This document shows, in pieces, positions 11,383 through 22,170 of a stretch of 64,000 nt of DNA. Position 1 is the stretch's first letter. Every line of letters begins with the position of its first letter. The notes under the pieces are model-generated. The model was given only the letters and a program-made list of their open reading frames with translations, did not search any database and had not been told where the DNA came from. Where the stretch lies: contig JBHGNT010000005.1 of NCBI GenBank assembly GCA_043228905.1, positions 21,576,001-21,640,000 on the forward strand, given 5' to 3'. A program made the position numbers and the translations under genes. This DNA is from Azolla caroliniana. Taxonomy: Eukaryota > Polypodiophyta.

Positions 11383-11427
11383 TATAAAAGAGGGCACTAG
11401 GCATTATGTTGAACCAAATTGGTTCAA
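11383..11427 (+). promoter_or_regulatory. Ty3-C LTR core promoter and predicted RNA 5' end
   Basis: TATAAAAG lies at 11383-11390. The usual plant start distance of about 30-32 bp puts the RNA 5' end at about 11413-11416. The 13 bases at 11415-11427 (CAAATTGGTTCAA) are the exact reverse complement of the sequence just inside the LTR at 11626-11638. The same TATA-to-motif spacing of 32 bp is kept in the 3' LTR (16476 and 16508). Confidence 0.7.
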
Positions 11428-11625
11428 CACCAGTCTTAAGCCTCTTAGCCGATTTGTACTTATGTTTCATATAATATAAGACCTGATGTCATCATCTTAT
11501 CTCTCTCTCTCCTCTTCTCACTTCCTCTCTCTCGGGAATATTATGCAGTCCCGTCCTCTTAGTACTAATAGTACTACTCTTCTTAGTACTAATTCCATCT
11601 CTGTTTTAGTACTATTCCTGACAGT

Positions 11626-11638
11626 TTGAACCAATTTG
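11626..11638 (+). promoter_or_regulatory. Ty3-C primer-binding site, self-complementary to its own RNA 5' end
   Basis: TTGAACCAATTTG starts 2 bases after the LTR terminal CA, where a primer-binding site belongs. It does not start with TGG as tRNA-complementary sites do. It is a perfect 13-base reverse complement of 11415-11427 at the predicted mRNA 5' end. That is the arrangement of self-priming Tf1/sushi elements, whose own RNA 5' end primes minus-strand synthesis. Confidence 0.7.
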
Positions 11639-11697
11639 CCTCTCTCCTCCAGCCTACTTGTCGTTCTCCCTCATCCTCCTACCCTTTTCCCTCTACT

Positions 11698-12828
11698 ATG
11701 GCTACTGTTAGCGCCCAAGAATATCAATCCGTTTTCTCCGAGTTTGTTGGCCTGGAACAAGAAAACCAACGGCTGATAGGGGATCTGCAACAAATCGCTC
11801 TAGAAAAGCAACAAACGCAGCAACAACATGGGGAGTTAGCGTTACGGGTGCAACAACTCAAAGTTGCATTGCAACAACAAGGATCAAGTCCCCAAGGATT
11901 TCATAAAGAGCCGAAGATTGGACTTCCTGTGAAATTTGATGGAACGCGATTGCAATTCAAGGGATTCCTTAATCAGGTACGATTAGTCCTCCAAATGCAT
12001 CCTTCCCGATACCCCACTGATGCATCCCGAGTCGGCACGTTGCTTAGCGGCTCAGCCTTAGCATGGTTCGTTCCGCTTCTAGAAAAACAATCGCCCTTGC
12101 TTAATAACTTTGAAGATTTTATTAGTGAGTTCAAAGCCTGCTTTGGAGACACCGATAGCATCAGGACGGCGATCAACAAGATCCGGCAATTACATCAAGG
12201 CGATCGTCCAACCTCTGCCTACGCGGCGGATTTCCGCCTACTCGCTTCCGACATACCTTGGGATGATCAAGCACTAATGGAGCAGTTTCGCTATGGCCTG
12301 CGAAATGATGTCAAAGATCTACTTCTAACCTTCCCCGAAAAACCAAAGTCTCTTACGGAGGCCATCAGTCGAGCGGTCCGATGTGACAACCGCCTCTTCG
12401 AACGACGTTCGGAACGTCAATTACAGATACCACGCACTAGGCCGGAGCCCACTTACGCCGCAGTAACGGCTATTAGACCGTTTGCACGAGACATACCTCA
12501 AGCAAATACTTCGACACCGATGGAGATCGATACCATGCGTCGACACGGCCCGTTATCGAAAGAAGAAAAGCAACGACGACGTGCAAATCGATTATGTCTT
12601 TATTGTGGTGGACCAGGGCATATCGCAATCAATTGTCCCCATAGGCCAAGAAGACAGGTAAATCAAATTGTAGCCTGTACTAAACCCGAGTCAATTCTTC
12701 CCTTAGGAGTGTCTGATAGTATTAATAGTACTAATAGAGTGTTTGATAGTATTCATAGTACTAATAGCCCAAGTATCTCAAATAAATTTGAAATCCTTAG
12801 TCAATTAGATGAAGAGTTAAATGATTGA
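11698..12828 (+). CDS. gag: Ty3-C Gag
   Basis: This is a structural Gag of 376 codons from ATG 11698 (MATVSAQEYQSVFSEF) to TGA 12826. An upstream TTG start at 11626 is unlikely because it lies in the primer-binding site. Residues about 20-65 form a Gln-rich coiled coil (EQENQRL...QQQHGELALRVQQLK). A retrotransposon-gag capsid core follows, with FKGFLNQVRLVLQMHP and FEDFISEFKACFGDTDS. The CCHC knuckle LCLYCGGPGHIAINC is at about 12595-12639. The frame is uninterrupted. Pol starts in the -1 frame immediately after a TGA at 12822-12824, so overlap with gag is only a few bases. Confidence 0.85.
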   Translation: MATVSAQEYQSVFSEFVGLEQENQRLIGDLQQIALEKQQTQQQHGELALRVQQLKVALQQQGSSPQGFHKEPKIGLPVKFDGTRLQFKGFLNQVRLVLQMHPSRYPTDASRVGTLLSGSALAWFVPLLEKQSPLLNNFEDFISEFKACFGDTDSIRTAINKIRQLHQGDRPTSAYAADFRLLASDIPWDDQALMEQFRYGLRNDVKDLLLTFPEKPKSLTEAISRAVRCDNRLFERRSERQLQIPRTRPEPTYAAVTAIRPFARDIPQANTSTPMEIDTMRRHGPLSKEEKQRRRANRLCLYCGGPGHIAINCPHRPRRQVNQIVACTKPESILPLGVSDSINSTNRVFDSIHSTNSPSISNKFEILSQLDEELND

Positions 12829-15800
12829 GTCCAGCCAAAATAAGAGCCGTTTGGTTGGACAACAGCCCTAGATCTGTACAGCCCATTAGTGGTTCCATTC
12901 CTTCCAAGCAAGTTAGCAATGTGTTCCTAGCCCAAGTCATTGTTAGTACTAAAAGTACTCCCCCAGTACCCGTCCTAGCACTTTTAGATTCCGGAGCTAA
13001 TTCCTGTTTCATGGATCGAAATTTTGCCCAAGCTTCTCAGATATCCTTAAGAAAACTTCCTTGTCCCACATCTATAGTGGTCATTGATGGTCGTCCCATT
13101 GCTTCCGGGAATATTGTAGAAGAATCAGAACCCATTCAAGTTGTCCTAGGTAGTTTTGTGTGTGTAATATCATTTAATATAATTAGTAGTCCAAAGCATC
13201 CCATTGTCCTAGGATTACCTTGGTTTGAATTACATAATCTAGCCATAGATTGGAGAACAAGAGAAGTCTGATATCGACCACCCCAAGAATCAACTCACCA
13301 AGTTTCGACCATTTCACTCCATCAACTACGCGAAGAAGGACCCAAGGAGGCAATGTTCCTATTTGCAATATCAGTACATCCTTCCAGCACTACTAAGAAG
13401 GACTCCTCAGTACAACTTCCAACAAAATATCATCCTTATGCCGATGTATTTGACAAGGTAACTCCTCATCACCGTCCCTATGACTGTCCCATCGATTTAC
13501 AACCAGGAACCGAGCCACCATGGGGACCAATTTACAACTTGTCACCCACCGAGTTAGAAGTCCTTCGAGCCTACATAGAGGAGAACTTGGCAAGCAGGTT
13601 CATCCGCCATCCGAAATCTCCGGCCGGTGCACCCATCTTCTTTGTCAAGCAGAAAGATGGCTCACTTCGTCTTGTCGTTGATTACCGCATATTGAATAAA
13701 CCTTGTGTGGATCCGACCGGGAGATGAGTGGAAGACCGCCTTTCGCACGTGGTATGGGCATTTTGAGTATATTGTTATGCCGTTTGGCCTAACCAATGCA
13801 CCCGCAGTCTTCCAACATATGGCAAATGATATATTCAGAGACCTCTTGGATATCTGTTTGATCATTTATCTGGATGATCTATTGATTTATTCGAAGACCC
13901 AAGAAGAGCACGATTCTCATGTACTATTAGTACTAAAGCGACTCCGCGAGAATGGTCTTTATGCCAAGCTAGAAAAATGTAGCTTTGACTGCAAGCAAGT
14001 GGAATTTCTAGGCTACGTCATCTCCTCAAAGGGCATCGCCATGGATCCAGCTAAAATCCAAACTGTACTAGAGTGGCAAATTCCACGGTCGGTACGAGAT
14101 GTACAATGTTTTCTAGGTTTTGCTAACTTCTACCGTAAGTTTATACAGGATTACTCGAAGATTATTTTACCTCTCACACAACTTACGAAGAAGGGCCAAG
14201 CATTTCTTTGGTCCATCGAAGCAGATATGGCTTTTCGGCATCTTAAGAAAGCCTTTACATCAGCACCGATTCTAGCTCATGTGGATACAAGCAAACCATT
14301 CATCATGGAGGCCGACGCATCAGATTTTGCCCTCGGTAGCATCCTTTCTCAACAAGGCGATAAAGAAGAGTTGCATCCGGTGGCTTTCCATTCGCGCAAA
14401 TTCGATGTCGCAGAAATCAACTACGAAATACATGACAAGGAGTTATTAGCCATCGTGGATTCATTTGTACAATGGCGGCATTTCTTAGAGGGCTCTCCAC
14501 ATTAGGTCATTGTCTTTAGCGATCATAAAAATCTTGCTTATTTTCAGAACGCTCGCGTACTAAATCGACGGCAAGCTCGGTGGGCGCAATTCCTCACGCG
14601 TTTCGACTTCAAAATCACATATCGACCGGGGAAGCAGCAAGGAAAAGTAGATGCACTATCACGGCGTTCATATATTGCACCTCGTCCTGGTGACGCAACA
14701 TTTGATAATCAAAAGCAAGTAATCTTGGGACCAACACGATTGCACACGACGCGGATTTTTCACACCCCGATGGATTCACGGATTACCGATGACATATGTG
14801 CAACCTTGAAGACGGATAGTTTTGCTCAAGACATCCTAGCGCACATTGATACTTCTCGGGCATCCTGTTCTCAGTCTCAACAACCAGGTATTGACTACCA
14901 ACAATTCGAATATCATGATGGTTTGTTATTCTTTAAAAAGCGCGTATATGTCCCCGATTGCTCCTGTCGCCTTCAAATCGTCCAACATTGTCACGACACT
15001 CATACGGCGGGACATTTCGGTAGTACTAAGACGTTGGAGCTAGTGCAACGATCTTTTTGGTGGCCCCACATGCGCCGTTTTGTCGACGACTACGTTCGGA
15101 CCTGTGATGCTTGCTGCCGAGCAAAGATGCCACGACACCATCCATATGGCTTGTTGGAACCCTTACCGATTCCAAGTAATCCGTGGCAGTCTATTTGTCT
15201 TGATTTTATCACAAATCTGCCGGTCTCGAAGGGGTTCGATGCTATCCTAACCGTCGTCGATCGATATACGAAGATGGCACATTTTGTGCCATGTACTAAA
15301 GCCATCACTAGCGAGGAAACCGCCGCTCTTGTTATGCGTGAGGTATTTCGGCATCATGGCCTCCCAGACAGTATTATCAGTGACCGAGGCCCGCAATTTG
15401 TCTCCAAATTTTGGCAGCATCTCTTCAAGATGCTCAAGGTCTCCTGCAACCTCTCCTCCGGCTACCATCCTCAGACCGACAGGCAGGCGGAACGAACAAA
15501 CCAAACGCTGGAGCAATATCTCCGGTGTTTCCTGAGTTATCAACAGGACGATTGGGCCGAGATTCTCCACTTTGCGGAGTTTGCGTATAATAATGTTATT
15601 CACTCCTCGACTCGGGTCTCCCCATTTTTCGCCTATACCGGTTTCCATCCTCGCTGGTCGGTGATCGACACTCCGGAGCTACCTACCAACCCTCGTGCCA
15701 AGGATCATTTGGAGAGGCTACGCAAGATCTAGATGGATCTCTCTACTCACCTTCGTCATGCTTAACACACACAGAAGACTTATGCGGATCGTCATCGGAT

Positions 15801-16281
15801 TCCCTCCTCTTTTGCCATCCGAGATCGAGTATGGCTCTTACGTCGTCACATCAAGACTACTCGACCATGCGACAAGTTGGATTATCGACGACTCGGTCCC
15901 TTCCGTATTACGGGTAAGATTAATGATGTCACCTTCCGCCTTGATCTCCCTCCGCAGCTTCAGATACATCCGGTTTTCCATTGTTCTCTTCTTGAACCTT
16001 ATAAAGCCAACACCATTCCCGATCGTGTGACACCACCGCCACCCCCGCTCGAGTTGGACGCCGGCCCGGAGTATGAAGTTGCTGCCATCCTCGATTCCAA
16101 ACTTGTTCGCAACAAACTTTATTACTTGGTCGATTGGCTCGGTTATAGTCCGAGCGAACGTACTTGGGAACCCGTCGAGCATGTTGCCAATGCTCAGGAT
16201 CTTCTTGTTGATCTCCACCGAAAGTATCCGGACAAACCCGGTCCGCAATCAGCGCCGACTCGTTCCACTCGTCGTCTTTAA
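12825..16281 (+). pseudogene. pol: Ty3-C Pol: protease, RT, RNase H, integrase, chromodomain
   Basis: One frame carries the polyprotein with scattered breaks. The protease motif is LALLDSGANSCF (about 12978-13013). In RT, VVDYRILNK is followed directly by IRPGDEWKTAFRT, so about 35-40 residues with the first catalytic aspartate (motif A) are deleted. This deletion shifts the frame near 13700. The YLDDLLIYS active site remains at about 13868. RNase H and the zinc-binding HHCC and D,D,E integrase core follow (LDFITNLP, SDRGPQF, AERTNQTLEQ). A chromodomain lies at about 16066-16240 (YEVAAILDSK, YYLVDWLGY, TWEP). Stops fall at 13269, 14503, 15730 and 15763. Confidence 0.88.
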
Positions 16282-16292
16282 GGGGAAGATAG
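16280..16292 (+). other. Ty3-C polypurine tract
   Basis: AAGGGGAAGATAG directly precedes the TG of the 3' LTR at 16293. A purine-rich run at this position primes plus-strand DNA synthesis in LTR retrotransposons. It begins at the pol stop codon region. Confidence 0.75.
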
Positions 16293-16716
16293 TGTCATGA
16301 TATGGCAAGTCTTGAACCCATGACCTTATGCTACATGGGTCGAGCTCTTACCATTAGACTATGAATTGTAATACGTAGGATATTATTTTCATTTATGCTT
16401 TATCATAGAAAATTGATGTATATTCCAGATCTCTCTGGAACATTCTAGAAGCTTCAGGATTATTCCTGAGAACACTATAAAAGAGGGCACTAGGCATTAT
16501 GTTGAACCAAATTGGTTCAACACCAGTCTTAAGCCTCGTAGCCGATTTGTACTTATGTTTCATATAATATAAGACCTGCTGTCATCATCTTATCTCTCTC
16601 TCTCCTCCTCTCACTTCCTCTCTCTCAGGAATATTACGCAGTCCCGTCCTCTTAGTACTAATAGTACTACTCTTCTTAGTACTAATTCCATCTCTGTTTT
16701 AGTACTATTCCTGACA
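16293..16716 (+). repeat. Ty3-C 3' LTR
   Basis: This 424-bp LTR runs TGTCATGA to CCTGACA and is followed by the CAAAA target duplication. It nearly equals the 5' LTR after removal of its insert, with a few substitutions (for example TCTTAGCC against TCGTAGCC). TATA is at 16476-16483, and the self-priming match is at 16508-16520. Confidence 0.95.
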
Positions 16717-19700
16717 CAAAATAAATGGATCGCAAGGAGAATCAACATGTGTGACACCTAGTGGCGCATGTAAACTAACACTACTCAACAAGAAGAACAA
16801 GCGTCGGATACAACACTTCGAGAAGATGCTGAAAGAAGAAAGCATAATCGAAGAAGAAGAATTTGTGTCTCATATTCTAGAGGAAGCCTCATTTAACGAC
16901 ACCATCGGCGAAATTGAGGAAGTCGTGGACTTGAGCTACCCTCATGATCAAAATGTGATTTTAGTTAACTCCGTCAACATGTACCTATCATCGATGAATA
17001 TCATCGAGGCATCTTGATGGAGGAAGCTGAAGTCAACACAAAATATAAAACGGTGGATAAGAAGATCAAGCCAATTGCGGTTCCGCTAACGGAAGATAGC
17101 TGGCAGAAGATGAAAGAAGTTGCTAATGATCCGAGCTTAAGGGATCCCAAGGCAATAGGTCATGTCTTCACTAAGGAGACAATAGGGAAGCTACGAGTTG
17201 GGAAGGAGGATTTCCTTCTCCCTGAAGAGGAGAGAATGTTCCGCGGAATGCTTGAGAAACATGGGAAAGCCTTTGCCATCTCTCCACAAGAGATCGGATG
17301 TGCCGACCCAAAGATGATAGAGCCGATGGGGATTTTTACGGTGCCACATGTACCTTGGAACCTCAAGCTGATACTGGTTCCAAGAGCTCACATTGCAAAG
17401 TTGATTGAGCTTCTAAAGGAAAAAGTTAGGATGGGAATACTTGAGCCGTCCAATGCTCCCTACTCCAATAGATGCTTTAAGGTGCCGAAGAAGAACAGGT
17501 CCTTACTCTTTATTCAAGATCTCCAACCCGTCAACAAGGTGACGATCCGAAATGCCGGAATTGGTCCAAGTGTGGATGAATTTGCCGAAGCCTTCGCGGG
17601 AAGATCGATCTATTCCATTGGTGATCTCTACTCGGGCTATGATCAATTTCAATTGGTCGTCGATAGTAGAGACATAACGACAATGAGGACGCCAACCGGG
17701 TTGGTAAGGATTTGCACCTTACCCCAAGGTGCAACAAATTCCATAGCCCACATGGTGAATGCCATGAATAAAGTGTTGAGGGATTGCATCCCCGATATCA
17801 CAATGCCCTTCTTAGATGATATTCCAATCAAAGGATGCTTGGTGGAAGAAAAAGATGAATCAAAAGATGAAGATGGTTGCCGAAGATTCGTCATCGATCA
17901 TATAAAGGATAGTGAGAAGGTGTTGCAAAAGCTTGAGGATGCAAATCTCACATTTTCGGGAGAGAAGTTTGCATTCGGTCAACCAGAAATATTGGTAGTA
18001 GGACACTTATGTGGGTCTTATGGCCAGAAACCATCTCCATCCAAGATGAACGCTATTCAAGAGATGAAAGAAGAATGTGTGTCTCAAACAGAGGTGTGAA
18101 GATTCTTGGGAGCATGTGCATTCTATCACATATGGATTCCACATTATGCTCATGTAGCTGAACCATTGTATGGATTACTAAAGAAAAGGAAGAAGTTCGA
18201 ATGGGAAGATGAGCATACCTACGCGGTTCAAAAGCTAAAGAAACTATTATTGGAAGCTCCGGCACTGCGAAAAGCCGACTACACCGATGGTACCCCGATA
18301 TATGTGACGGTGGATACCAGCCCAACCAGAATTGGATGGGTGATAAACCAAGAAGACAAAGAAAAGAATCGGTATGCAATCCGATTCAGTGCAATGGTGT
18401 TAATCGAAAGACAAAGGAAGTATGCCCAAGTAAAGAGAGAGCTATGGGGAATAGTATCCGTGGTTAAAACCGATCGTGACTACCTTATTGGAACAAAGGT
18501 CATAATTGAGATTGATTGTCTGCCTATTCTTGGAATGATATCTGGTTGTGCTACACCAGATATTGCTATGCTGCGATGGATTGCCTATATCAAGTCCCTC
18601 AACCCCGAGATTCGACATATAAATGGGAAGCATAATGTGGTGGCCGATATGTTATCAAGGGCAAGGTATGAGGGTGAAGAAGGTTTGCACTCCGACGAAG
18701 AAGATGTTGGCCTAAACTTCTTTACGGTTTCTTGTGCTCGGGTGCTTGCTGTGTTTAAAGTAGAAGATTATGAGGGTGAATTCGTCAAAACTGGCAAGTA
18801 CTTAAGCTCTCTTACAAAGGATGAATCATGGTCAAAGGAAGACTTCTACCGAATTAGGAAGAAGGCCTACAAGTTCTTCCTCAAAGAAGGACATCTATGG
18901 AAGTTTCCAAAGAAGAAGAATGGAACTCCACTTCGAGTGGTGTGCAAGAAACAAGATCAACAAACACTAATTGCTGAATTTCATGATAGTGTGTGGGCAG
19001 GTCATCGTGGTATATGGGCAACATTTGCAAAGCTCAAGGAGAAGTATTGGTGGCTGGGTGTTTACAAAGATGTAGCAAGCTATGTTGAAACATGTGAGCA
19101 ATGCCAATTATACTCGAATATTCAACATAGGGATGAACTTCATCCAACATATCCATTATCAATGCACTATAAGTGGTTGGTAGACATAGTGGTTATGCCA
19201 ATGGGATTGGGGAAAATGAAATATCTCGTGCTAGCAAGAGAGGATCTCACCAACCAAGTAGAAGGACGGGCCCTAAGGAATAAAACAACTTCGGCGGTTT
19301 GTAAGTTTCTCCTTGAAGATGTTATTTGTCGATACGGATGTGTCGGCAAAATAGTAGCCGATAGGAGAGAATTAGATGCGAATGAAGCTAAAGAGTTCTT
19401 TTCAAGAATAGGCGTCAAATTATCGCTCACCATGGCATACAACCCGGATGCAAATGGGAAGGTGGAACGAGGACATAGTCCAATTGTAAAAGCTCTAGCA
19501 AAGGCTTGCGACAACAAGATGGGAAATTGGCCACGATTACTACCTTATGCATTGTGGGCAGATAGAACTACACGTAGCACGACTACGGGATATATGACCG
19601 CCGAACTCATATTAGGACCAAAACCAATAGTGCCTATTGAGAAAAGTGTTGCTTCGTGGACATCTTTGCCATGTCAAGAGGAAATGAGTCGGGAAGACTT

Positions 19701-19795
19701 GCTAGCCACGAGAATTCAACAATTAGAACGAAGGCCTGAAGATGTCGAGTTGGCAATAGAACGGTTGCGTTGTCGCTCTTTCAAGCACAAAGGCG

Positions 19796-20746
19796 GAATA
19801 CAGGGGCGTGGCAGTGGCCGCATGTGAAGCCGTATGGCTCAAGAGGATTTTGAAGGATCTAGGTGTACCCATCAAGGATCTGACTCCCCTTTATTGCGAC
19901 AACATGAGCAGTATCTATTTGGCTCGGAACCCGGTGTTCCACGTGCGGACAAAGCACATCAAAGTGCACTATCACTTCATCCGAGAGCGCGTTCTAACTG
20001 GCGATGTCGACCTACAACACATTAGCACCAATCTTCAAACGGCCGACATCTTCACTAACGCATTAGGAGCCAACAAGTTGTGGCAATTCATGACCGATCT
20101 CGGATTGACGATCCCTAACCTGCCAAGCTTGAGGGGGAGTACTAAAGACACTACGCAATAACGCGTGGATTCCGGAACCACGCAACGAAGCCGTGAAGAA
20201 AGATGCAAGCCGAAGCATAGACTTTGCAACTACGCACAATGCAAGTTGGAGCACAGACTCCGCAACTCCGCATAAAGCGAGTCGACGTGGACTCCAAAAC
20301 ACGAGTCGAAGCGGATTTCGGATACCGTCTGAAACCAACCCGACTTGAGCTTGAGGGGGCATGTTGAGAATCAAGCTCAACTTGGTCTAGTGTGTGAACT
20401 CACCTTGAGAGTGAATAGACACTCCAACGGTCAAGAGTCACCATTAAGTCACCACTTTGTATTCTAGCATTAAGTATGAGTCATAGAATCATATTCTATG
20501 ACACATAACTTATGAGCTTTCACATTCCCCATGCTACATAAGTCTTGTAGTTAATGAAGAGAGAGGGTGACTATATAAAGCACCCTCCTCCCACCTTGTA
20601 TTGTATTGAGTCTTTCTCCTTTGTTAATATACTTTTACCTTGCATATTCTCTGTGTATTACTCCTTGTCTCTCTCACACACTCTCTCATACACACACAGT
20701 TCCCACCTTTTCCGCGTCACAAGAATCCATCTCTTGATTCTTTACA
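19796..20746 (+). mobile_element. Copia K: 5'-truncated copia 3' end with LTR
   Basis: Only the last part of a copia element is present. It starts in RNase H at EYRGVAVAACEAVWL, then YCDNMSSIYLARNPVFH, RTKHIKVHYHFIRERV and TADIFTNALG, and ends with a TAA at 20159. The 3' leader to a polypurine tract (CTTGAGGGGGCA, about 20350-20361) and an LTR follow. It interrupts Ty3-B pol near the end of integrase. No matching left end or duplication is seen, so it may have arrived truncated or by recombination. Confidence 0.85.
20362..20746 (+). repeat. Copia K LTR
   Basis: This 385-bp LTR starts TGTTGAGAATCAAGC after a purine tract and ends CTCTTGATTCTTTACA; the ends form an imperfect inverted repeat. 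It has a TATATAAA at about 20571-20578. Ty3-B coding resumes at once after 20746, which fixes the right edge. Confidence 0.85.
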
Positions 20747-20998
20747 GGCCCGTATATGGTCAAGAAAATAAAAAGCAATGCAACCTATTTTTTAGCGGAG
20801 TTAGATGGAACTCGACTTGCTTTACCGATAGCAGGGAAGAGGATCAAGATCTATAAGAGAAGAGAAGCCCCAAATCTTGAGATGGAAGCTCTACATGATG
20901 TATCCTCGAACATCGAGGTTGAAGCAGAATAATTAAAAAAGAGGAACCTCACCACAATTGGCACATACCGATGTATGTGCAGGTTTGTTGGGGGTGAA

Positions 20999-22170
20999 TG
21001 TCGTGTGGTTTTTCACACACGATATGAAAACTAGTAAAATAATTATTTACGATTAGCTTAATATATTGATATGGAAAGATAGATGTGTTCAATAGCTTCA
21101 TAGCGTATTTTACTACGCATCAAACGGATAAACAAGTATCAAGTTATATGAGTGTGAAGTTTGAAGAAAAGAAAAGAAAAGACAAAACTGTGAGATATCC
21201 CACATAGATAGAACATTAGAGCCCAGAATATATAAGGGAAACCAACACAAAGTCATTCTATCAATGTGTGGAGCACAGAATCTTCAAGGTGACTTGGGCT
21301 ACACTGTGTGGTGTGCACGCTTCGGGCATACGCATGTATGCACGACTGTGTTAACGCGCGCCTACACTACGGCGCAGTTGGGATGCGCGCATGCGTGGAT
21401 GCGTACACTATGACGTGGTCGAGACTTTTGCGCGCGGATGCGTACACAGTGCGGGTTGGACGCGCGCGCGCGTGGATGTGTACACTACGCGGACGGGACT
21501 TTTGTGCGCGGACGCGTCTACAATTTGGTTGCGACGCACGTACGGATTGCGTACGGGCTAAACTTTATGGATGATTGTGTCATTTGGCCGAATTATACGG
21601 ACAATCACATGCAACCAAAAGCCAAGGCCATGCAACTAAAAGTAAAAGGTATGCATCTAAAAATGGAAGCATGCAATTAAAAGCAGAGGCCATGCAACTA
21701 AAAATAGAGGTCATCCAACTAAAAGTGGGCATACAAAGTAACCTTGGGGAGGGGGATCAACAGAGAGCTCGATATATGTCCCATTTTTTTCCCTCCAGTT
21801 TTTTTTCTTCCCTCTCGGTTTCGAGAAACAAACTATCTCACATATTGATATCAAACTCCTAGCTTTGTTTACTCGATCTTTCTTGTCAAAAGAAAATTAT
21901 CTCTCGTATTCATATCGGACCACTCCTTGCATGGTTATTGGCTCCTTTCTTTAAAAAATTAATCTCTCATTTCCATACCCAACCCATTGTAACACAATTC
22001 TGAAATTATAAAGAATCGATTTTCTTTTGCAATAAACTAATGATTTGTCTCTCCCACTTGTCTTATGCTTAAAACTTGCTTGTGTTGTACGTGTTGCACT
22101 AAATCCTTCTAGTCCAGAACCCCGACGGTTCCGTCTCACGATCCGCACATAGTGACGGATTTTCACGACA
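20999..22170 (+). repeat. Ty3-B 3' LTR
   Basis: This 1172-bp LTR runs TGTCGTGTGGTTTTTC to GATTTTCACGACA. It follows a G-rich tract (TTTGTTGGGGGTGAA, about 20984-20998) and is followed by the CCGT target duplication. It matches the 5' LTR except for the much shorter GC-rich repeat (about 21290-21560 here). Confidence 0.92.

Larger units (their letters stand above)
10566..11623 (+). repeat. Ty3-C 5' LTR (split by solo LTR)
   Basis: This LTR runs TGTCATGATATGG to CTATTCCTGACA and equals the 3' LTR once the 630-bp insertion at 10650-11279 and the 4-bp duplication are removed. It contains a TATA box (TATAAAAG, 11383-11390) and an inverted repeat GTTGAACC-AAATT-GGTTCAAC at 11409-11429. Its 3' end repeats AGTACT. 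The first 80 bp read in reverse look tRNA-derived. Confidence 0.92.
10566..16716 (+). mobile_element. Ty3-C: chromovirus (Ty3 with chromodomain), full length but defective
   Basis: The LTRs at 10566-11623 and 16293-16716 are flanked by a perfect 5-bp duplication CAAAA (10561-10565 and 16717-16721). Gag, protease, RT, RNase H, integrase and a C-terminal chromodomain follow in order. The gag knuckle LCLYCGGPGHIAINC and overall style recall the fungal/vertebrate sushi and moss Tcn1-like chromoviruses more than CRM, Reina, Tekay or Galadriel. A solo LTR is inserted in the 5' LTR. Nonsense codons and a reverse transcriptase deletion make this copy defective. A solo LTR of the same family lies at 5115-5540. 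Confidence 0.95.
16751..20933 (+). pseudogene. pol: Ty3-B Pol: RT, RNase H, integrase; split by copia fragment
   Basis: RT spans 17014-18099. It has PYSNRCFKVPKKNRS, IGDLYSGYDQFQL (motif A), RTPTGLVRICTLPQGATNS and the active site PFLDDIPIKG, where FLDD replaces the common YxDD. A TGA at 18097 is the only break before the in-frame continuation at 18106. RNase H follows (VTVDTSPTRIGWVI, HNVVADMLSRARY). Integrase has its zinc finger (HDSVWAGHRG, then CEQCQLY) and a core with VDIVVMP, ADRRELDANEAKEFF and NPDANGKVERGH. A copia fragment cuts in at 19796. The pol tail resumes at about 20748 (PYMVKKIKSNATYFLAELDG) and ends with TAA near 20931. Upstream, 16751-17016 is an acidic open stretch in another frame. 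Confidence 0.85.
6560..22170 (+). mobile_element. Ty3-B: large Ty3/gypsy-type element with nested insertions
   Basis: Two related LTRs, TGTCGTGTGG...TTCACGACA, bound this element at 6560-8267 and 20999-22170. It is flanked by the 4-bp duplication CCGT (6556-6559 and 22171-22174), and the copia A reading frame is restored on removing it. Gag, protease, RT, RNase H and integrase come in Ty3 order on the plus strand. Ty3-C (10566-16716) and a copia fragment (19796-20746) are inserted in it; without them it is about 8.5 kb. The integrase LAREDLTNQVEGRAL and ADRRELDANEAKEFF motifs place it outside the common seed-plant Ty3 clades, as far as I can judge by eye. Confidence 0.9.

Noticed and set aside
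12720-12770. AGTACTAATAG repeats at the end of Ty3-C gag as a regulatory array
   Set aside because: They are in frame within gag coding sequence and are likely simple slippage; the similarity to the AGTACT-rich LTR end is noted but too short to interpret.
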